From: Culex pipiens pallens
Lineage: Eukaryota > Arthropoda > Insecta > Diptera > Culicidae
Assembly: GCF_016801865.2 (NCBI RefSeq)
Contig: NC_068939.1
Location: 92,400,879-92,464,878, forward strand
Length of the DNA: 64,000 bases
Reading direction: 5' to 3'
The notes beneath the pieces were generated by a model. The model was not told the origin of the DNA. It made no database searches and saw only the letters and a list, made by a program, of their open reading frames with translations. Shown one piece after another: positions 1-11,548 of the stretch. The translations under genes were made by a program, and so were the position numbers. Positions within the stretch are counted from its first letter, which is position 1; the number at the start of each line of letters is the position of its first letter.

Positions 1-900
1 GACGAAGCTCAGTTTTATTACCTTGAATGCACGTGCCCGACTGTCTATACCGTAACGTGAGTGCCAAACTCCGAAAGACGGCATTGTCCGAGGACAATCC
101 CTCTAGCCGCATGGACAATACTTTATTTTTTATTGAGGTTTTTTTTTTGTTCACCTCAACACCTGTGTTTTGTAGCCAGCAGTCAGTGGCTGTGGTGCGA
201 CTTGAGTTCGAAATCCGAGCCCACAAAACCACTACCCGCGCTACTCTGCTTCTATAGTAAATGCTCAGGTTTGGGCCACGGCGCGGCGCAGCGCGGGTTG
301 CATAAATTAAAGCCCCGTGTATGTCAGATTATCATAACTAAAGAAGCACACACTCTTTTGGCCGTGGCCGGGCCCCGGACATCTCCGGGCCCAGGTCTCT
401 CGGGCTGCTATCACGATCATGCCTAAAAATGGTAAGGTAAATAATGACACAAGATACACACACGCGGACGGCAGCGATCGAACCTCAAGACTTGGAGATC
501 CATGCGGAGGGACGGTGACGGTCGGACAACGGAAGAAGTGGCCGCGATGAGGACGTGGATGACGACCATCAGCTACCGGTGTTACGGCCATCATGTCTAT
601 TTGCTGATGCTGATACCGATCGGTTTTTTTCCTGGTTGTGTGTGTTGGCTTAATGCTTTTCTCCTCTTCCGAAGACTCTTTTTTATAAGTACACAAAAAA
701 TGTTCAGCAGACCGTCCTCGGAAAACCAACCCATAGTGGGGGTATCAATCGCGTAACGGAATTTATAGACGGGCTACAACAGCTTAAGCCGGTGGACGTC
801 TCGCTTTTTTTCCTCCAAAAAATGTTGTTTTGAGCATCTTTGTTTTGCTTTTTCCTTGATATCCAAGGTTTAAGCACTACTTCTACTTCTGCCTCTTCTT
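1..900. other. GC-moderate region, no gene recognised
   Basis: Mixed-composition DNA. Short open frames exist on both strands, but none has recognisable domains, sensible codon use or flanking splice sites. The minus strand of about 700-910 is purine-rich and could be untranslated sequence of a neighbouring transcript, which I cannot confirm. From 900 to 1495 the DNA becomes AT-rich and I see nothing further. Confidence 0.4.
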
Positions 901-1495
901 CCCGAAACAAATAAAAATATTCAGCAGTTAAAAAGAAGAGAGAGATTTTTTGTTGAATTGAACCACATCAAGCTGTGTGTGCTTGTGTGCTGGCCTCGGA
1001 CGCAAAGGTTTAATAAACAAATAAATCCCTAATTCAGTATTCACGCCACGGCCACGGCACTGTTGTTAGTTTCGCTTCATATTTATTTATGATAAATTTT
1101 CGTACTACATGCGCTAGTCGCTTTACTTGGGAGTGCCCGGGGGGATGGGATTGGGTAGCATCGCTGAAGATAAGCTGGTTGGGCCTGGGCCCGGCAGTGT
1201 TATGGTAATCGCGAGTAGATCGGCCTGCTGAAGCGCGCCTAACCTGGTCTAATGGGTGAATTTATATCAATCGTAAAACAGGACAACGTGGCGAATCGAA
1301 AGTTATTTAATTTAAAATTAAAAAAAAAAACGATAAAATACCACCAAGATGTGAAATAGAGCATTTCTTACATGATGATGAAAATCCGTCAAAAATATTG
1401 GTGCTATTAATTTTTCAGAAACAAGTCGTCAAGTCGGCTTCTATTAATAGATCGACAAAGTGCAATATCGATACATATTTTTTTAAGTTAATCAT

Positions 1496-2078
1496 TAGGA
1501 TGTAACAAAAATGACTTTTTGGCGGGCATTCAGGGATTTGTTCCGGTGGGCATACTGAGCCTAAATCCCAAATATGAGCTTGATTGGACGTTACAGAAGC
1601 TGGCGCTCCGCCCTTCAATTTTAAATGGGATTTAACCCGTAAAAAAAGATTTTTTCAAAAGTTTGGCATATTTTCGAAAAATCGTTCCCAGCAAAATCAA
1701 ATGGCGTCTCGGGCGTCGCGAGGTGCGACGCATATCTTTTTTGCCGGGGCCGATTTTTCGAAAAAATGCCAAACTTTGAAGGTCTGTACCGAGCTCCAGG
1801 ATGCTCCAAACTTCAATGTTATATATACCAAAAGATGCGCAAGGATTTGGCCTACACGCCAGTGATGTTTTTGGTAAACGCATTGGTGGCCAAAATGCCT
1901 CAAAAAGTGACATTTTTGAAAAAATCTTTTTTTACGGGTTAAATCCCATTTAAAATTGAAGGAAGGAGCGCCAGCTCCTGTTACGTCCAATCAAGCTCAT
2001 ATTTGGGATTTAGGCTCAGTATGCCCACCTGAACAAACCCATGAATGCCCGCCAAAAAGTCATTTTTGTTACACTCTA
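1496..2078. mobile_element. Non-autonomous hAT-type foldback element with 8-bp TSD
   Basis: Long inverted repeat of 583 bp with arms of roughly 150 bp. The left end reads TAGGATGTAACAAAAATGAC and the complement of the right end reads TAGAGTGTAACAAAAATGAC. The element is flanked by direct copies of TTAATCAT (1488-1495 and 2079-2086). An 8-bp TSD and a YARNG-like tip (TAGAG at the right end) are hAT signatures. The interior has no transposase frame; the short open frames on both strands are mirror images caused by the inverted repeat. A diverged relative lies at 17026-17470. The boundaries are directly visible; assignment to hAT is inference from TSD length and tip. Confidence 0.8.
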
Positions 2079-2163
2079 TTAATCATAGACCAACATTGAA
2101 TGCTGAGTACCCTTTACATTTGTCTAATAATGTGAATCCAATATGTTTTTCTTTATTCAATAT

Positions 2164-4173
2164 CACGGTGTATTTTTACGAGAACATTAAGATAAAAAAT
2201 TCGGCAAGTCGTCTGTAGTGTGCTATCTTGTGACAACGACCATTTAATACTTTGCGAAAAAATCGATTTTTCAAGTTTGATGGTAAATAATTTCAAAACT
2301 ATTAATGATGGAGTCAAACTATTTGAAGCAATCGGTTCGTATACTATCGCTAAACAAAAGCTCCAAGTTTCAACTAATTTGGTTACACCAGTTAAAAGAT
2401 TCAGTAAATTATGTAAACAAAAATCTGAAAAGCACGTGTCACAAGTGTGCACAGAATTCCCATACAAACTAAAAAAAGCTTAAATCAATAGTTTAACCGA
2501 CTTTATCAGTATATTTTCGAAACAAAAGATTGCATTGCCTTTAGAAAGTGTGTATCAACATAAATTTGTGAAAAACAAGAAAAATTTTCTACATTTTCCA
2601 AAAACATGTATGACGTGTCACAAGTGTGCACAATCATTTTCATGATAAATTGGTCTATGTCACAAGTGTATTGCGATATCCGGGAATCGGAAGCGAGTTA
2701 TCAAAATCGGGTTAAAGCATCTTGTAGTGTTTGTTGAGTATAGCAAAACGTCATCATTAACTCATTTTCGACCAAAATGGTCTATGTCACAAGATAGCAC
2801 ACAGCTGACGAAGTCTGATATTTGGCACCATGAAAGAAGGGCTCTTTCGCGACATTTTGCGAGGTCCGGCGAAATTTTTCGTCGGGGGGTCTAAAGCAAT
2901 TTTTTTTGAAGAACTTTTTTCGATTTTATAGGATTTTTCTTCAGAAAAGTCGATAGAAATCGATGGGTTCATGTTCATATCCATCAAATTTCGTATGAAT
3001 GTGTCTTTAGCGACTCTAAATTACATATTTGAACTCAAATAAAAAGTTTCCAATCCAAATAACAGATTTCTTGCTTTCTTTGAAATGATCCCAACATCCA
3101 AGCTGTAGACCTCAAAACGACCGAATAAAAATCTTTTCTTTGTACAATTTGTCATGAAAATTCAGCAACAGATTTCCCGGATACAAATTCGAGCTTAAAT
3201 CATTGCTTAACTTAGAGTATATAATTTAAAAGCTATTTATTACCCAAAAGGTTCACAACATTATTTTTTCAATCCTCTGTTATACAAAACTAAAATATTT
3301 TCAAACATTTTCGAATCAATCGCATTCGAGTATCAATTTTGGTTCAATATAAGCAGAGATATACCCAATTTCGTAAAACAAAAAATGACTTTCTCCAAAA
3401 TTTGTGGATTTAATTTCCATTCAAACGATGAACACCGCCTTCTAAGTTTTTTTTTATGTTTCTAATAACATAATTTCAATAAATTTCATCAACATTTTAT
3501 GTTTTAAGTTTCAGCAAAATGTTTTCATCCTTAAAAATATCATAGTAGGCAGTGTTCATCGTTTGAATGGGAATTAAATCCAGAAATTTTGGAGAAAGTC
3601 ACTTTTTATTTTACGAAATTGGGTATATCTCTGCTTATATTGAACCAAAATTGATACTTTTTTATGGAAATTGTTCAGAAAACTGTTCTCTACAATGTGA
3701 TTGATTCGAAAATGTTTTAAAATATTTTAGTCTTGTATGACAGAGGATTGAAAAAATAATGTTGGGAACCTTTTATTTTTATATAGGTACTCCAAGTTTA
3801 GCAATGGTTTAAGCTCGAATTTGTATCCGGGCAATCTGTTGCTGAATTTTCATGACAAATTGTACAAAGAAAACATTTTTATTCGGTCGTTTTTAGGTTT
3901 ACAGCTTGGATATTGGCGTTATTTCAAAGAAAGCTAGAAATTTGTTAAATTTGGGTTGGAAACTTTTTATTTGAGTTCAAACATGAACCCATCGATTTCT
4001 ATCGACTTTTCTGAAGAAAAATCCTATAAAATCGAAAATAATTCTTCAAAAAAAATTTCTCTTGACCCCCCGACGAAATATTTCGCCGGACCCCGCAAAA
4101 TTTCGGAAAAGGTGCCAAATATCAGACTTGCCGATTATTTTTATCTTTAGTTTGCTCTAGGAATCACACCGTG
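2164..4173. mobile_element. Large foldback element, Transib-like ends, 5-bp TSD
   Basis: The ends are CACGGTGT (2164-2171) and ACACCGTG (4166-4173), flanked on both sides by AATAT (2159-2163 and 4174-4178). The arms are about 650 bp each, continuing at 2811-3445 on the left and 3546-4129 on the right, around a loop of about 100 bp. The left arm is interrupted near its outer end by a separate insertion (2210-2810). Transib transposons have CACWRTG-like tips and 5-bp TSDs, which fits. No transposase is present. The arms carry mirrored short open frames (for example MNPSISIDFSEEKSYKIE, readable on either strand), which I regard as non-coding. Confidence 0.75.
2210..2810. mobile_element. 601-bp TIR element nested in a foldback arm
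   Basis: A perfect 18-bp terminal core, GTGTGCTATCTTGTGACA (2218-2235), is inverted at 2785-2802 and continues outward with mismatches to CGTC and GACG ends. The sequence AAGT flanks it at 2206-2209 and 2811-2814. The intact opposite arm of the host foldback reads GGCAAGTCTGATA at the matching place, so it acts as an empty site and shows that AAGT (or AAGTC) was duplicated on insertion. Several internal copies of GTCACAAGTGTG occur. A 5'-proximal frame (2220-2483, 87 aa) has no recognisable domain. I cannot assign a superfamily. Confidence 0.7.
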
Positions 4174-4178
4174 AATAT

Positions 4179-5372
4179 AATCATCATGCGACCCATAATT
4201 TACCATTGAAATTAAAAAAAATAGGCATTCGAGATTGAGCCTAAAATGTTTTGAAGATTTAGGTCCAATTCTCACTGGGTGGTAACATTATGTTTCTGAA
4301 AAACTAAATGCATCAATATTTTTTCGGGTTCGGGTTTTTTGAAATTGAATTCTTTGAATTTTGAAGTTTTATCTGTAAAAAATAGTCCAAAAAATACTTT
4401 TAAAAATCTTATCTAAGATATAATAATAATATATTTTACGAGCGGTTTTCCAATGATGGAAGGCACCAATTTTTAAGAGCGGACACAGACATTGCACAAG
4501 AATTTCAGAAAAAGAGCACTCAAAAATCAGGCTTTGCGTTCCGGGTTTCGGGCCAAAATTCAATTGAAAGAGCGCATCAAATCCTTCAAATTAGTAATAG
4601 GATTTTATTCTGGGACGATTCCCAGCCGTGCATGATATTTTCTAAGATTTCTGAGTAAAGCGTTTTCCCAAAAGTAAACCTCAAACCATTTTTTTTATAG
4701 GAAAGGCAAGGTGCATTCACAACTATGCAAATTTAGCTGTTCAGTAAACTTACGAGTGATAAATATTCAACAAAAAAAACCAGTAGGTGAATTATCGAAA
4801 CAAAATTGTTTTTTTTTTGTATTCTCTTCCTCTGCCTTTCTACAACTTCGATAGTGGCAGACGGATTTATTGTGGGTACCAGAAAACTGTCAACATTTTT
4901 TTTTGTACTGCCGTATTTCCGTGCAAATTCCTCCCATAACTCATTATGCAATATGTTGCATGCAAAAACGGGTTTAGTGTCGTTTATCGCGCAGGGACAC
5001 TCGAGGAAAAACGATCACCGATTAGCGGCCAAACGCTTGTTGATTAATCGCAAGCTTTTCCCCGAGTGTTTTTGGGGGGACAAGGCGGATTCAGAAATGC
5101 TTTCAAGTGGATTGTGGAGTTATGGCCTCTGTGCAGAAGCAGAGAGTTGAACACAGTTTCTGGTTGCATTTTAATCCTCTGCTTTTTTATACATTTATTT
5201 ATTCTTAACAAACTGGAAATAAACGTACAGTCCAGAGTCGATTATCCGAAGGCCTTGGTTGGGTCTTGGAAAAATTTTACTTCGAATAAATCGCATTACA
5301 AAAAAAGGGCGTTTTTTTGTAGAATTATTTTTGATTGTCGTGCTTAAGTAAGTCTCCTAAACTACGATTTAG
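4179..5372. other. AT-rich repeat debris with a small hairpin
   Basis: No gene recognised. An imperfect stem-loop of about 75 nt lies at 4997-5069, its outer arms reading ACACTCGAGGAAAA and TTTTCCCCGAGTGT. Apart from this I see only AT-rich sequence with no clear terminal repeats. Confidence 0.4.
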
Positions 5373-6135
5373 AATGTTTAAGAGGCAGTTTTGCTCGGTT
5401 TGTTCTAGAGGTTGTATCGAGGTTCGCCGATTTGGATGAAAGTTTCAGCGTTTGTTTGTCTATACATGAGATGAACTCATGCCAAATATGAGCCCTCTAC
5501 GACACAGAGAAGTGGGGTTAAACTGGCTTTGAAGTTTGAGGTCCAAAAAACATAAAAAAATCTTAAAATTGCTCGCATTTCCGTAAAACTTCATCAATTC
5601 CAACTCTCTTATAATCATTCTTAAGGTCTTTTGAAGCACTTCAAAATGTGCTATAGACATCCAGGATTGGTTTGACTTTTTCTCTTAGCTTTTGCAAATT
5701 ACTGTTAAAAATTGATTTCCTTAAAACCTTAATAACTTTTTGCAACAGCCTCCAACACCCATACTCCTATAGGTCAAAAGATAGGTAATTTCATGGACTA
5801 TAAGCCTACGGTATTAACTTTTTGGCCAATTGCAGTTTTTCTCACAGTTTTTCAATTTTTTATAACAAACATTTTACAACGTTAGTTTTTGCCCTGTAGA
5901 CTTTTTGGTCTCAATTTTGTCATATTCGGAATCCTCGGAAAATTTCACGTTAGATAGAAGTATTTGAGTTGTAAATTTGATTGAATAGAAAGCTATTTAG
6001 AATGAATTATAATATTTTTTAACAATTTGTTGGATTAGGTGTAAAACAGGTTTTCGCCTACTTGATACAGCATTTGACGTATTGATCACAGGGTAAATAT
6101 GATCTATTTCTTTTTTCAAAAATGTTTATCTTATA
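5373..6135. mobile_element. Solo arm of a foldback element
   Basis: About 760 bp closely resembling the left arm and loop side of the complete foldback at 29879-31288. It begins TTTAAGAGGCAG, followed by GCTCGGTTTGTTCTAGAGG, and contains the same run of phrases in the same order, ending near GATACAGCATTTGACGTA. The inverted partner arm is missing here. It is either truncated or was copied as a single arm. Confidence 0.7.
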
Positions 6136-6724
6136 ATTTTTTAAATCAAACTTACAATTGCAATTGCATATTAATTACATTTAAGGAGGGAAAATGATAG
6201 TTTTAAAGGGAAAATATTTTTAAAACGTTGTTCCGATGACTTCCGATAAATATACCGTTATTCTTTGAAATCAAAAACCCAAGAACAATGGATTTCTTTA
6301 TTCCTAGCACAAACCATTCCAGCATTCTTCGAGCCGCGGACACTGACCATGGAGGAAGAGTTAGTTGGGACGAAGTTTTTTTTTTTGCTTTCGAAAAACA
6401 ACTTCACTTAGCATGATTACTTTCCGATAAGGCGCGTATTTACGATTTTGTCGTCGGTTACACGCCGCGCAGAGTTGGTCAGTCACTATAACGTAAACAA
6501 ATAAATAACGTTGATAACGCGCAACGTGGTCGCACTCTTACGCTCTGTCGGTAACGGATTAACTGATGTTGCATAGTATTCCTTTTTTTCATCAGCGAAA
6601 TTAAGGAGCGTTCTTTTATTACGTAACGCAGTTAGAGGGGCGGCCCATAATATCAGGGGCAAAACAACAATTTTAAGAAAAGTTCAAGTTTTCAATGGAA
6701 ATTTTAGTGCATTCAACTGAAATC
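6136..6724. other. AT-rich stretch, nothing recognised
   Basis: No open frame of interest, no terminal repeats and no tandem repeat. The section 6340-6600 is somewhat less AT-rich than its surroundings. Confidence 0.4.
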
Positions 6725-6949
6725 AATTTAAAATGCATGCATTGTACCACATGCAAAATCAGCAAGCTGAGAAAATAAGGCAAAACAAGTTTGTCCCACA
6801 CATAAGGCTACGTGTAATGTTTTCGCAAAAAAAAAACTGAATTTCCTCCTGATTTCTAATGTTAAAGAGCACACGATTTTTAACCAAACTGCATCAATAA
6901 CTCAAAAGTGATTGAAATGCATATGAGACATTTATGCGTTCAGGGGCAG
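6725..6949. mobile_element. Decayed copy of the CTGCCC-ended MITE
   Basis: Shares internal phrases such as GCAAAATCAGCAAGCTGAGA and CAAACTGCATCAATAACTC with the intact copies at 36341-36588 and 39574-39780. The right tip GGGGCAG is present at 6943-6949. The left tip has decayed, so the left boundary is approximate. Confidence 0.65.
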
Positions 6950-7464
6950 TGCATTCCCCTTTTCATCCCGAGCAGGTGGTAATAACTGAAAAAGTTCAAG
7001 TTCTGTTATAGTCAGGAGGTCAGAACTTGTTATTAATGATAACAGAGCTTTGTTCGTAAAATAACTCATTCTGTTATCAAAAATGTTCCCGACACCTTTT
7101 TTTATATTGGTGAGATATGTGACTGATTTTGATATTGATTTCTTATTATTAGCTAGCTATAAAATTTTAATAGTATTGTACGGTTCCAATTAAATATTAC
7201 ATATTTTCAAAGCCAGTAAACATTGGCTGACAGTTTACAAATTTTGTTCAACATTCAAAAAACTTGTAAAATTTAACAGAGACCAGGCAAAGTATCCAGG
7301 TGAGCAAATAACCAAAAATGTTTGAAAAATCCTGGCGATAAAATAATAACAAAATATTTCATTGTGCAAAACATTTTCGATCAAACTCTTGGATTCTTCT
7401 AATTATTGATATATCAAAATTGGTCAACACATAAGTTCTAGCCATATTTAACAAATTACAAAAT
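6950..7464. other. AT-rich stretch, nothing recognised
   Basis: No gene and no delimited repeat. One local imperfect inverted repeat (GTTCTGTTAT / ATAACAGAGC type) lies around 6995-7075. Confidence 0.35.
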
Positions 7465-8130
7465 AATAGGGTAATTCTCTACCAACTCACACGAAATCGG
7501 GAAAAGTTGCCCCGACCCCTCTTCGATTTGCGTGAAACTTTGTTCTAAAGGGTAACTTTTGTCCCTGATCACGAATCCGAGGTTCGTTTTTTGATATCTC
7601 GTGACGGAGGGGCGGTACGACCCCTTCCATTTTTGAACATGCGAAAAAAGAGGTGTTTTTCAATAATTTGTAGCCTGAAACGGTGATGAGATAGAAATTT
7701 GGTGTCAAAGGGACTTTTATGTAAAATTAGACGCCCGATTTGATGGCGTACTCAGAATTCCGAAAAAACGCATTTTTCGTCGAAAAAAAAACACTAAAAC
7801 AGTTTTAAAATTCTCCCATTTTCCGTTACTTGACTGTAAAAATTTTTGGAACATGTCATTTTATGGGAAATTTAATGTACTTTTCGAATCTACATTGACC
7901 CAGACGGGTCATTTTTTCATTTGGAACAAAATTTTTCATTTTAAAATTTCGTGTTTTTTCTAACTTTGCAGGGTAATTTTTTAGAGTATAACAATGTTCT
8001 ACAAAGTTGTAGAGCAGACAATTACAAAAATTTTGATATATAGACATTTTTTTCGTAAAATCGCGATAACTCGTGATGTTTATAAGCAAACTCCTTAAAC
8101 CTTACTACAAGTGCGGATTTTTATTTCCCT
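7465..8130. repeat. Probable interspersed repeat fragment
   Basis: Begins AGGGTAATTCTCTACCAACT and continues through short statements rich in GACCCC and poly(T/A). It has the character of interspersed DNA I associate with culicine genomes, but no second copy is present in this window and I cannot define its ends. The frames here (for example 7487-7708 minus) are not convincing. Confidence 0.35.
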
Positions 8131-8440
8131 TCCTTGATGCCCACTTAAGTGATATTGATGTACTTTTTTGAAGCCGGATCTCACTTAAATGTATGTAAAC
8201 TATGTCCGCATGCGATATCCGACTCATCGTTGGTTAGGTTATCAAAAGACCTTTCCAACGAGTCCAAAACATTGATGATCTGGCAACCCTGTCTCGAGGT
8301 ATGGCCACTTAAGTGATATTTATGTACTTTTTTATTCCGGATCTAAAAAATAAATGATATTTTTGCACAATTCCATCATATCAGCCATTGTTGGTAATAA
8401 GTGAGGAAGGCTCCAACCACATAGGTGGATTAAGTTAGTT
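8131..8440. repeat. Fragment of the 164-bp-unit repeat element
   Basis: Contains the same unit as 13903-14417 (CACTTAAGTGATATTGATGT, then CTCACTTAAATGTATGTAAA, GTTGGTTAGGTTATCAAAA and GATCTGGCAACCCTG). It ends in the same right terminus, GTGAGGAAGGCTCCAACCAC. The left part is missing or degraded. Confidence 0.7.
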
Positions 8441-9180
8441 TTGGAACATGCCACTGCTAGCACAATTGACTTTAACATGGTTTTATTTTAGTCACTAGAA
8501 GAATGCTTGAAAATCTTATTAAAAACCAGTAAATAAAACTTGTTCCGACATTCCTCAAAACCTACTAGAAAAGTTTTCAAGATATTATCTTGCAAGAAAA
8601 GCGAGGGTAGAACAACTCAATCTGTTGATTCAAAGTTGTTATGAAACTTGGTTACATTTTTCAAAGCTTTAATTAAACTTGTGAAAAGTATTAGGCAAAT
8701 CGTTTGTTACTTGGGTAGCCAAGCAAAAAATAATAACAAATTTCTATCACTTAAATATTTGAAGCTAAAAATTATTTAAAAAAAAAAATGAGCACCATTT
8801 TTTGGTTTTTAACTTTTAACCCAAGAAGTTATTAATTTCCGAAAATGATAATTTTTACACAACCAGCTCTAAATAATAGTCGATATGGGAAATCTCTGAA
8901 AATTTCATTATTGTTTTTGTTTGATTAGGTCAACTAAAAAATATTGGAAAGGCCAAAAACAACCAAAAGATTGCTTATTTATCAGCAAAGAGCTTGACCG
9001 GTATCAGAAAGGTTTAAAGCTGCATCGTATGTTGTCATAAAGCAATACAGCAATTCACCAGAAACAAAGATTGTTTCTCAAACACGTATCTGTACTTCAT
9101 TCATTGATAAGTGGTTCTCTAGTATGCTGGGATGAAAATCATTCCTCGTCTCTGCTAAACGTAACGTGGAAGAGATAGAC
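8441..9180. other. AT-rich stretch, nothing recognised
   Basis: No gene-like frame, no tandem repeat and no terminal inverted repeat that I can support. Confidence 0.35.
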
Positions 9181-10100
9181 GGGTGAAACAAAAAATAACA
9201 ACAACGACTCCACGACGACACGTTCTGTTCCGTTCTCAAACAAAATCCACGCGGGCCTAGAAATCATCATCGAAATGAAAATGAACGAAAAAAACAACGA
9301 CGACGAGCTCACTTACGTTAAAAAGGCAAACCAAGTTATGAATCGAGCAGTCTCCACTCACTCGCTCGCTGAATATAGTCAACATATTTATTCCACATTT
9401 TTTACTTCTTCCCGGCGTCGTCGTCGTCGCCGCCGATTTGGTCGTTTTGCCCCCGCGGTATTGGTCGTTATCGTCGTCGACGACGACCGTCCAGAAGAGG
9501 CTAAATACGCCATTGAAGACGGGAAGAAGATAAAGAAAATGAACCAAGAAAGCGTCCGAGCAACTCTCAATCGAATCAATTCAATTCAGCTTTTCAGAGG
9601 CTGCTCCCCACGATCTTCTACCCTTGCTCCGCACAGACCCCTCTGCTGTGGAACCTCCAGCAAAGAGTCTGTCACACATCTCTTCAGCGAGGAGGGTATG
9701 CAGAAGAGCGAGGAATCCTTCGGGCGAGAGAGGGTTCTTTTCCTCCAACGCGTGATTTGCCATCTCGCGCGCGCGTACGTGTCTAGATCAAGCCCCCGAC
9801 CTCCACTCATCCCCTCATTCCACCTTTTTCAAGATCTTCTCCAGAAACCTCGCTAGTACTCACACTTATTTGCGTCTCCATGCCGCGCTACTACTAACTG
9901 TCCCCAACATGTATCCCCGTCCCCCCCCCCCTCCCTGGTCTATGGAGGGATTGGGGTTTGGGTTGTGTCCACGCATTCGCTGCTTCCGCTGCTGAGTGAA
10001 AACGGCCAGCCAAAACCCGCCACCACGAATGACAGGAAGAAGTAGAAGTTTCCCGAACGAGAGTGCGTGTGTGTGCGTTTGTAAGTGAGTGTGGATTTCA
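9180..10100. other. GC-rich island, candidate regulatory DNA
   Basis: Sharply higher GC than its surroundings, with CGT/CGA trinucleotide runs (about 9416-9490), long pyrimidine tracts and CpG-rich stretches. The longest frame is 9275-9856 on + (193 aa). It reads into the trinucleotide runs (polyarginine, then VVIVVDDD) and lacks any domain, so I do not call it a gene. Such islands upstream of a signalling gene are often enhancers or non-coding exons, but nothing here proves that. Confidence 0.35.
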
Positions 10101-11548
10101 CTATCAGGGTGTGTAGATGGTGTTTAAACTTGGGAATTGAAAAGTACGGTTACCATACTGGGGAAGCACGGTGCATCAAATGCCTTTTTTGTACTCGATA
10201 TTACGCCCATTTGAAATGTTAGTCTTGATTTTAAAAAAATTGTTTCCGGAAAGATCACAAAATTTCACAAATGTTTCATTTTTTAAGATTGAAAACCGGA
10301 TATCTCTGCAACTAATGCAGAGATATCGGCATTAGATAATGTTGGGTTGTTGGGTGAGCCTAAGAAAACCTCAATTTTCCTGTTAAACCCTTTGCATAGC
10401 AATATCTCAGCAACTAAGTGTCGTATTAACAAAGTTCAAAAAAGCAAAATATAGAAAATTTTCTCAGCTCTTCAAAAAAATTTCTTTTTCAAAAATGGAA
10501 TGCATAACTGCGACTATTTTCAGAAAAATTACCTAAAAATGGTTTTAACCTGAAAACGGTGAACATTATCAAAATTTCACTGAGGTACTTTTTGATTGCA
10601 AATTTGATTTTACATCGAAAAATAAAGTTGAAAAATTTTTGCGACCAATATTTCGATTTTTTGAAAAAAAATAGTGTTGATTCAAAAATTCATAACTCGA
10701 TCAAAGAATTTTTGCACAACCTAGAAATTTCTGAAAAGTTGGCATTTGATGTCCTCTAAAACATATAAAAAAAAAATAGTGTTTTTTTGCAAACCAAGTT
10801 TTAGTGACAAAAAGATCAATTAAAAATCACCAATTTTTCTACCGTGTATCATTTTTTTCAGTGTAGTCCTTATAAAAACCTATAACTTTTCCGAAGACAC
10901 CAAATCGATCAAAAAATTCCTTCAGAAGATACAGATTTTTGAATTTTCAAATATCATTTTTGTATGGACAGCTGCCAAATTTGTATGGAATATTATATGG
11001 ACAAACTAATGATGCAAAATGGCTTCTTTGGGCATACCGAAGGCACCAAAAAAGTTTCAGCCGGATTAAAAAATACAAAAAAAAAAATCGAATGACCGAA
11101 ATCTCAGAGAATTGCCTTATGGTAATATATTGACATTAAGTTGAATTAAAAGTTTGCAAAATTAAGTTTAGATAAGGTTAATATAGAATTTCCAGAGTTA
11201 TATAAACTTTTATTCTAAGTAGTAAGTAATCTGTATTATTTTTTTAATCAGTCAAAGATGCCTATTTGGAGTTGGGAGACTCGATTCATGGTGATTTGTC
11301 AACAAATAACTTTTTTTATGTTAATTTTTCGAAAGGTGTACAAACTTTTTTTGCACCTTTTTTGATTTTTGTAATAGTATTTGTTATAGAAATTTTTATA
11401 GAAATCATCTTTTCATGAGCTTTTTGTAGCAAAATGTTCGGTATGAGTTTCTGAACAAAACGTAGTACTAGGTTTCTGTCAAACTTTCAATTGTTTACAT
11501 GTTTCATCACAAAATATGCATAGTGCCCAAGGGGTGTAAATACTTTTT
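10101..11548. other. AT-rich degraded repeat DNA
   Basis: Long A/T tracts with phrases such as ATATCTCTGCAACTAATGC and CATAACTCGATCAAAGAATT. No open frame is convincing. The segment 11330-11548 contains GGTGTACAAAC and GGGTGTAAATACTTTTTG, which resemble Tc1/mariner ends, but I cannot delimit an element. Confidence 0.35.

Noticed and set aside
2787..4150. Conserved peptide MNPSISIDFSEEKSYKIE on both strands as a coding gene
   Set aside because: The two copies are the mirrored arms of a foldback element; identity comes from arm homology and not from protein selection.
9275..9856. 193-codon plus-strand ORF as a gene
   Set aside because: It reads through trinucleotide repeats, shows no domain, and overlaps minus-strand frames of similar quality.
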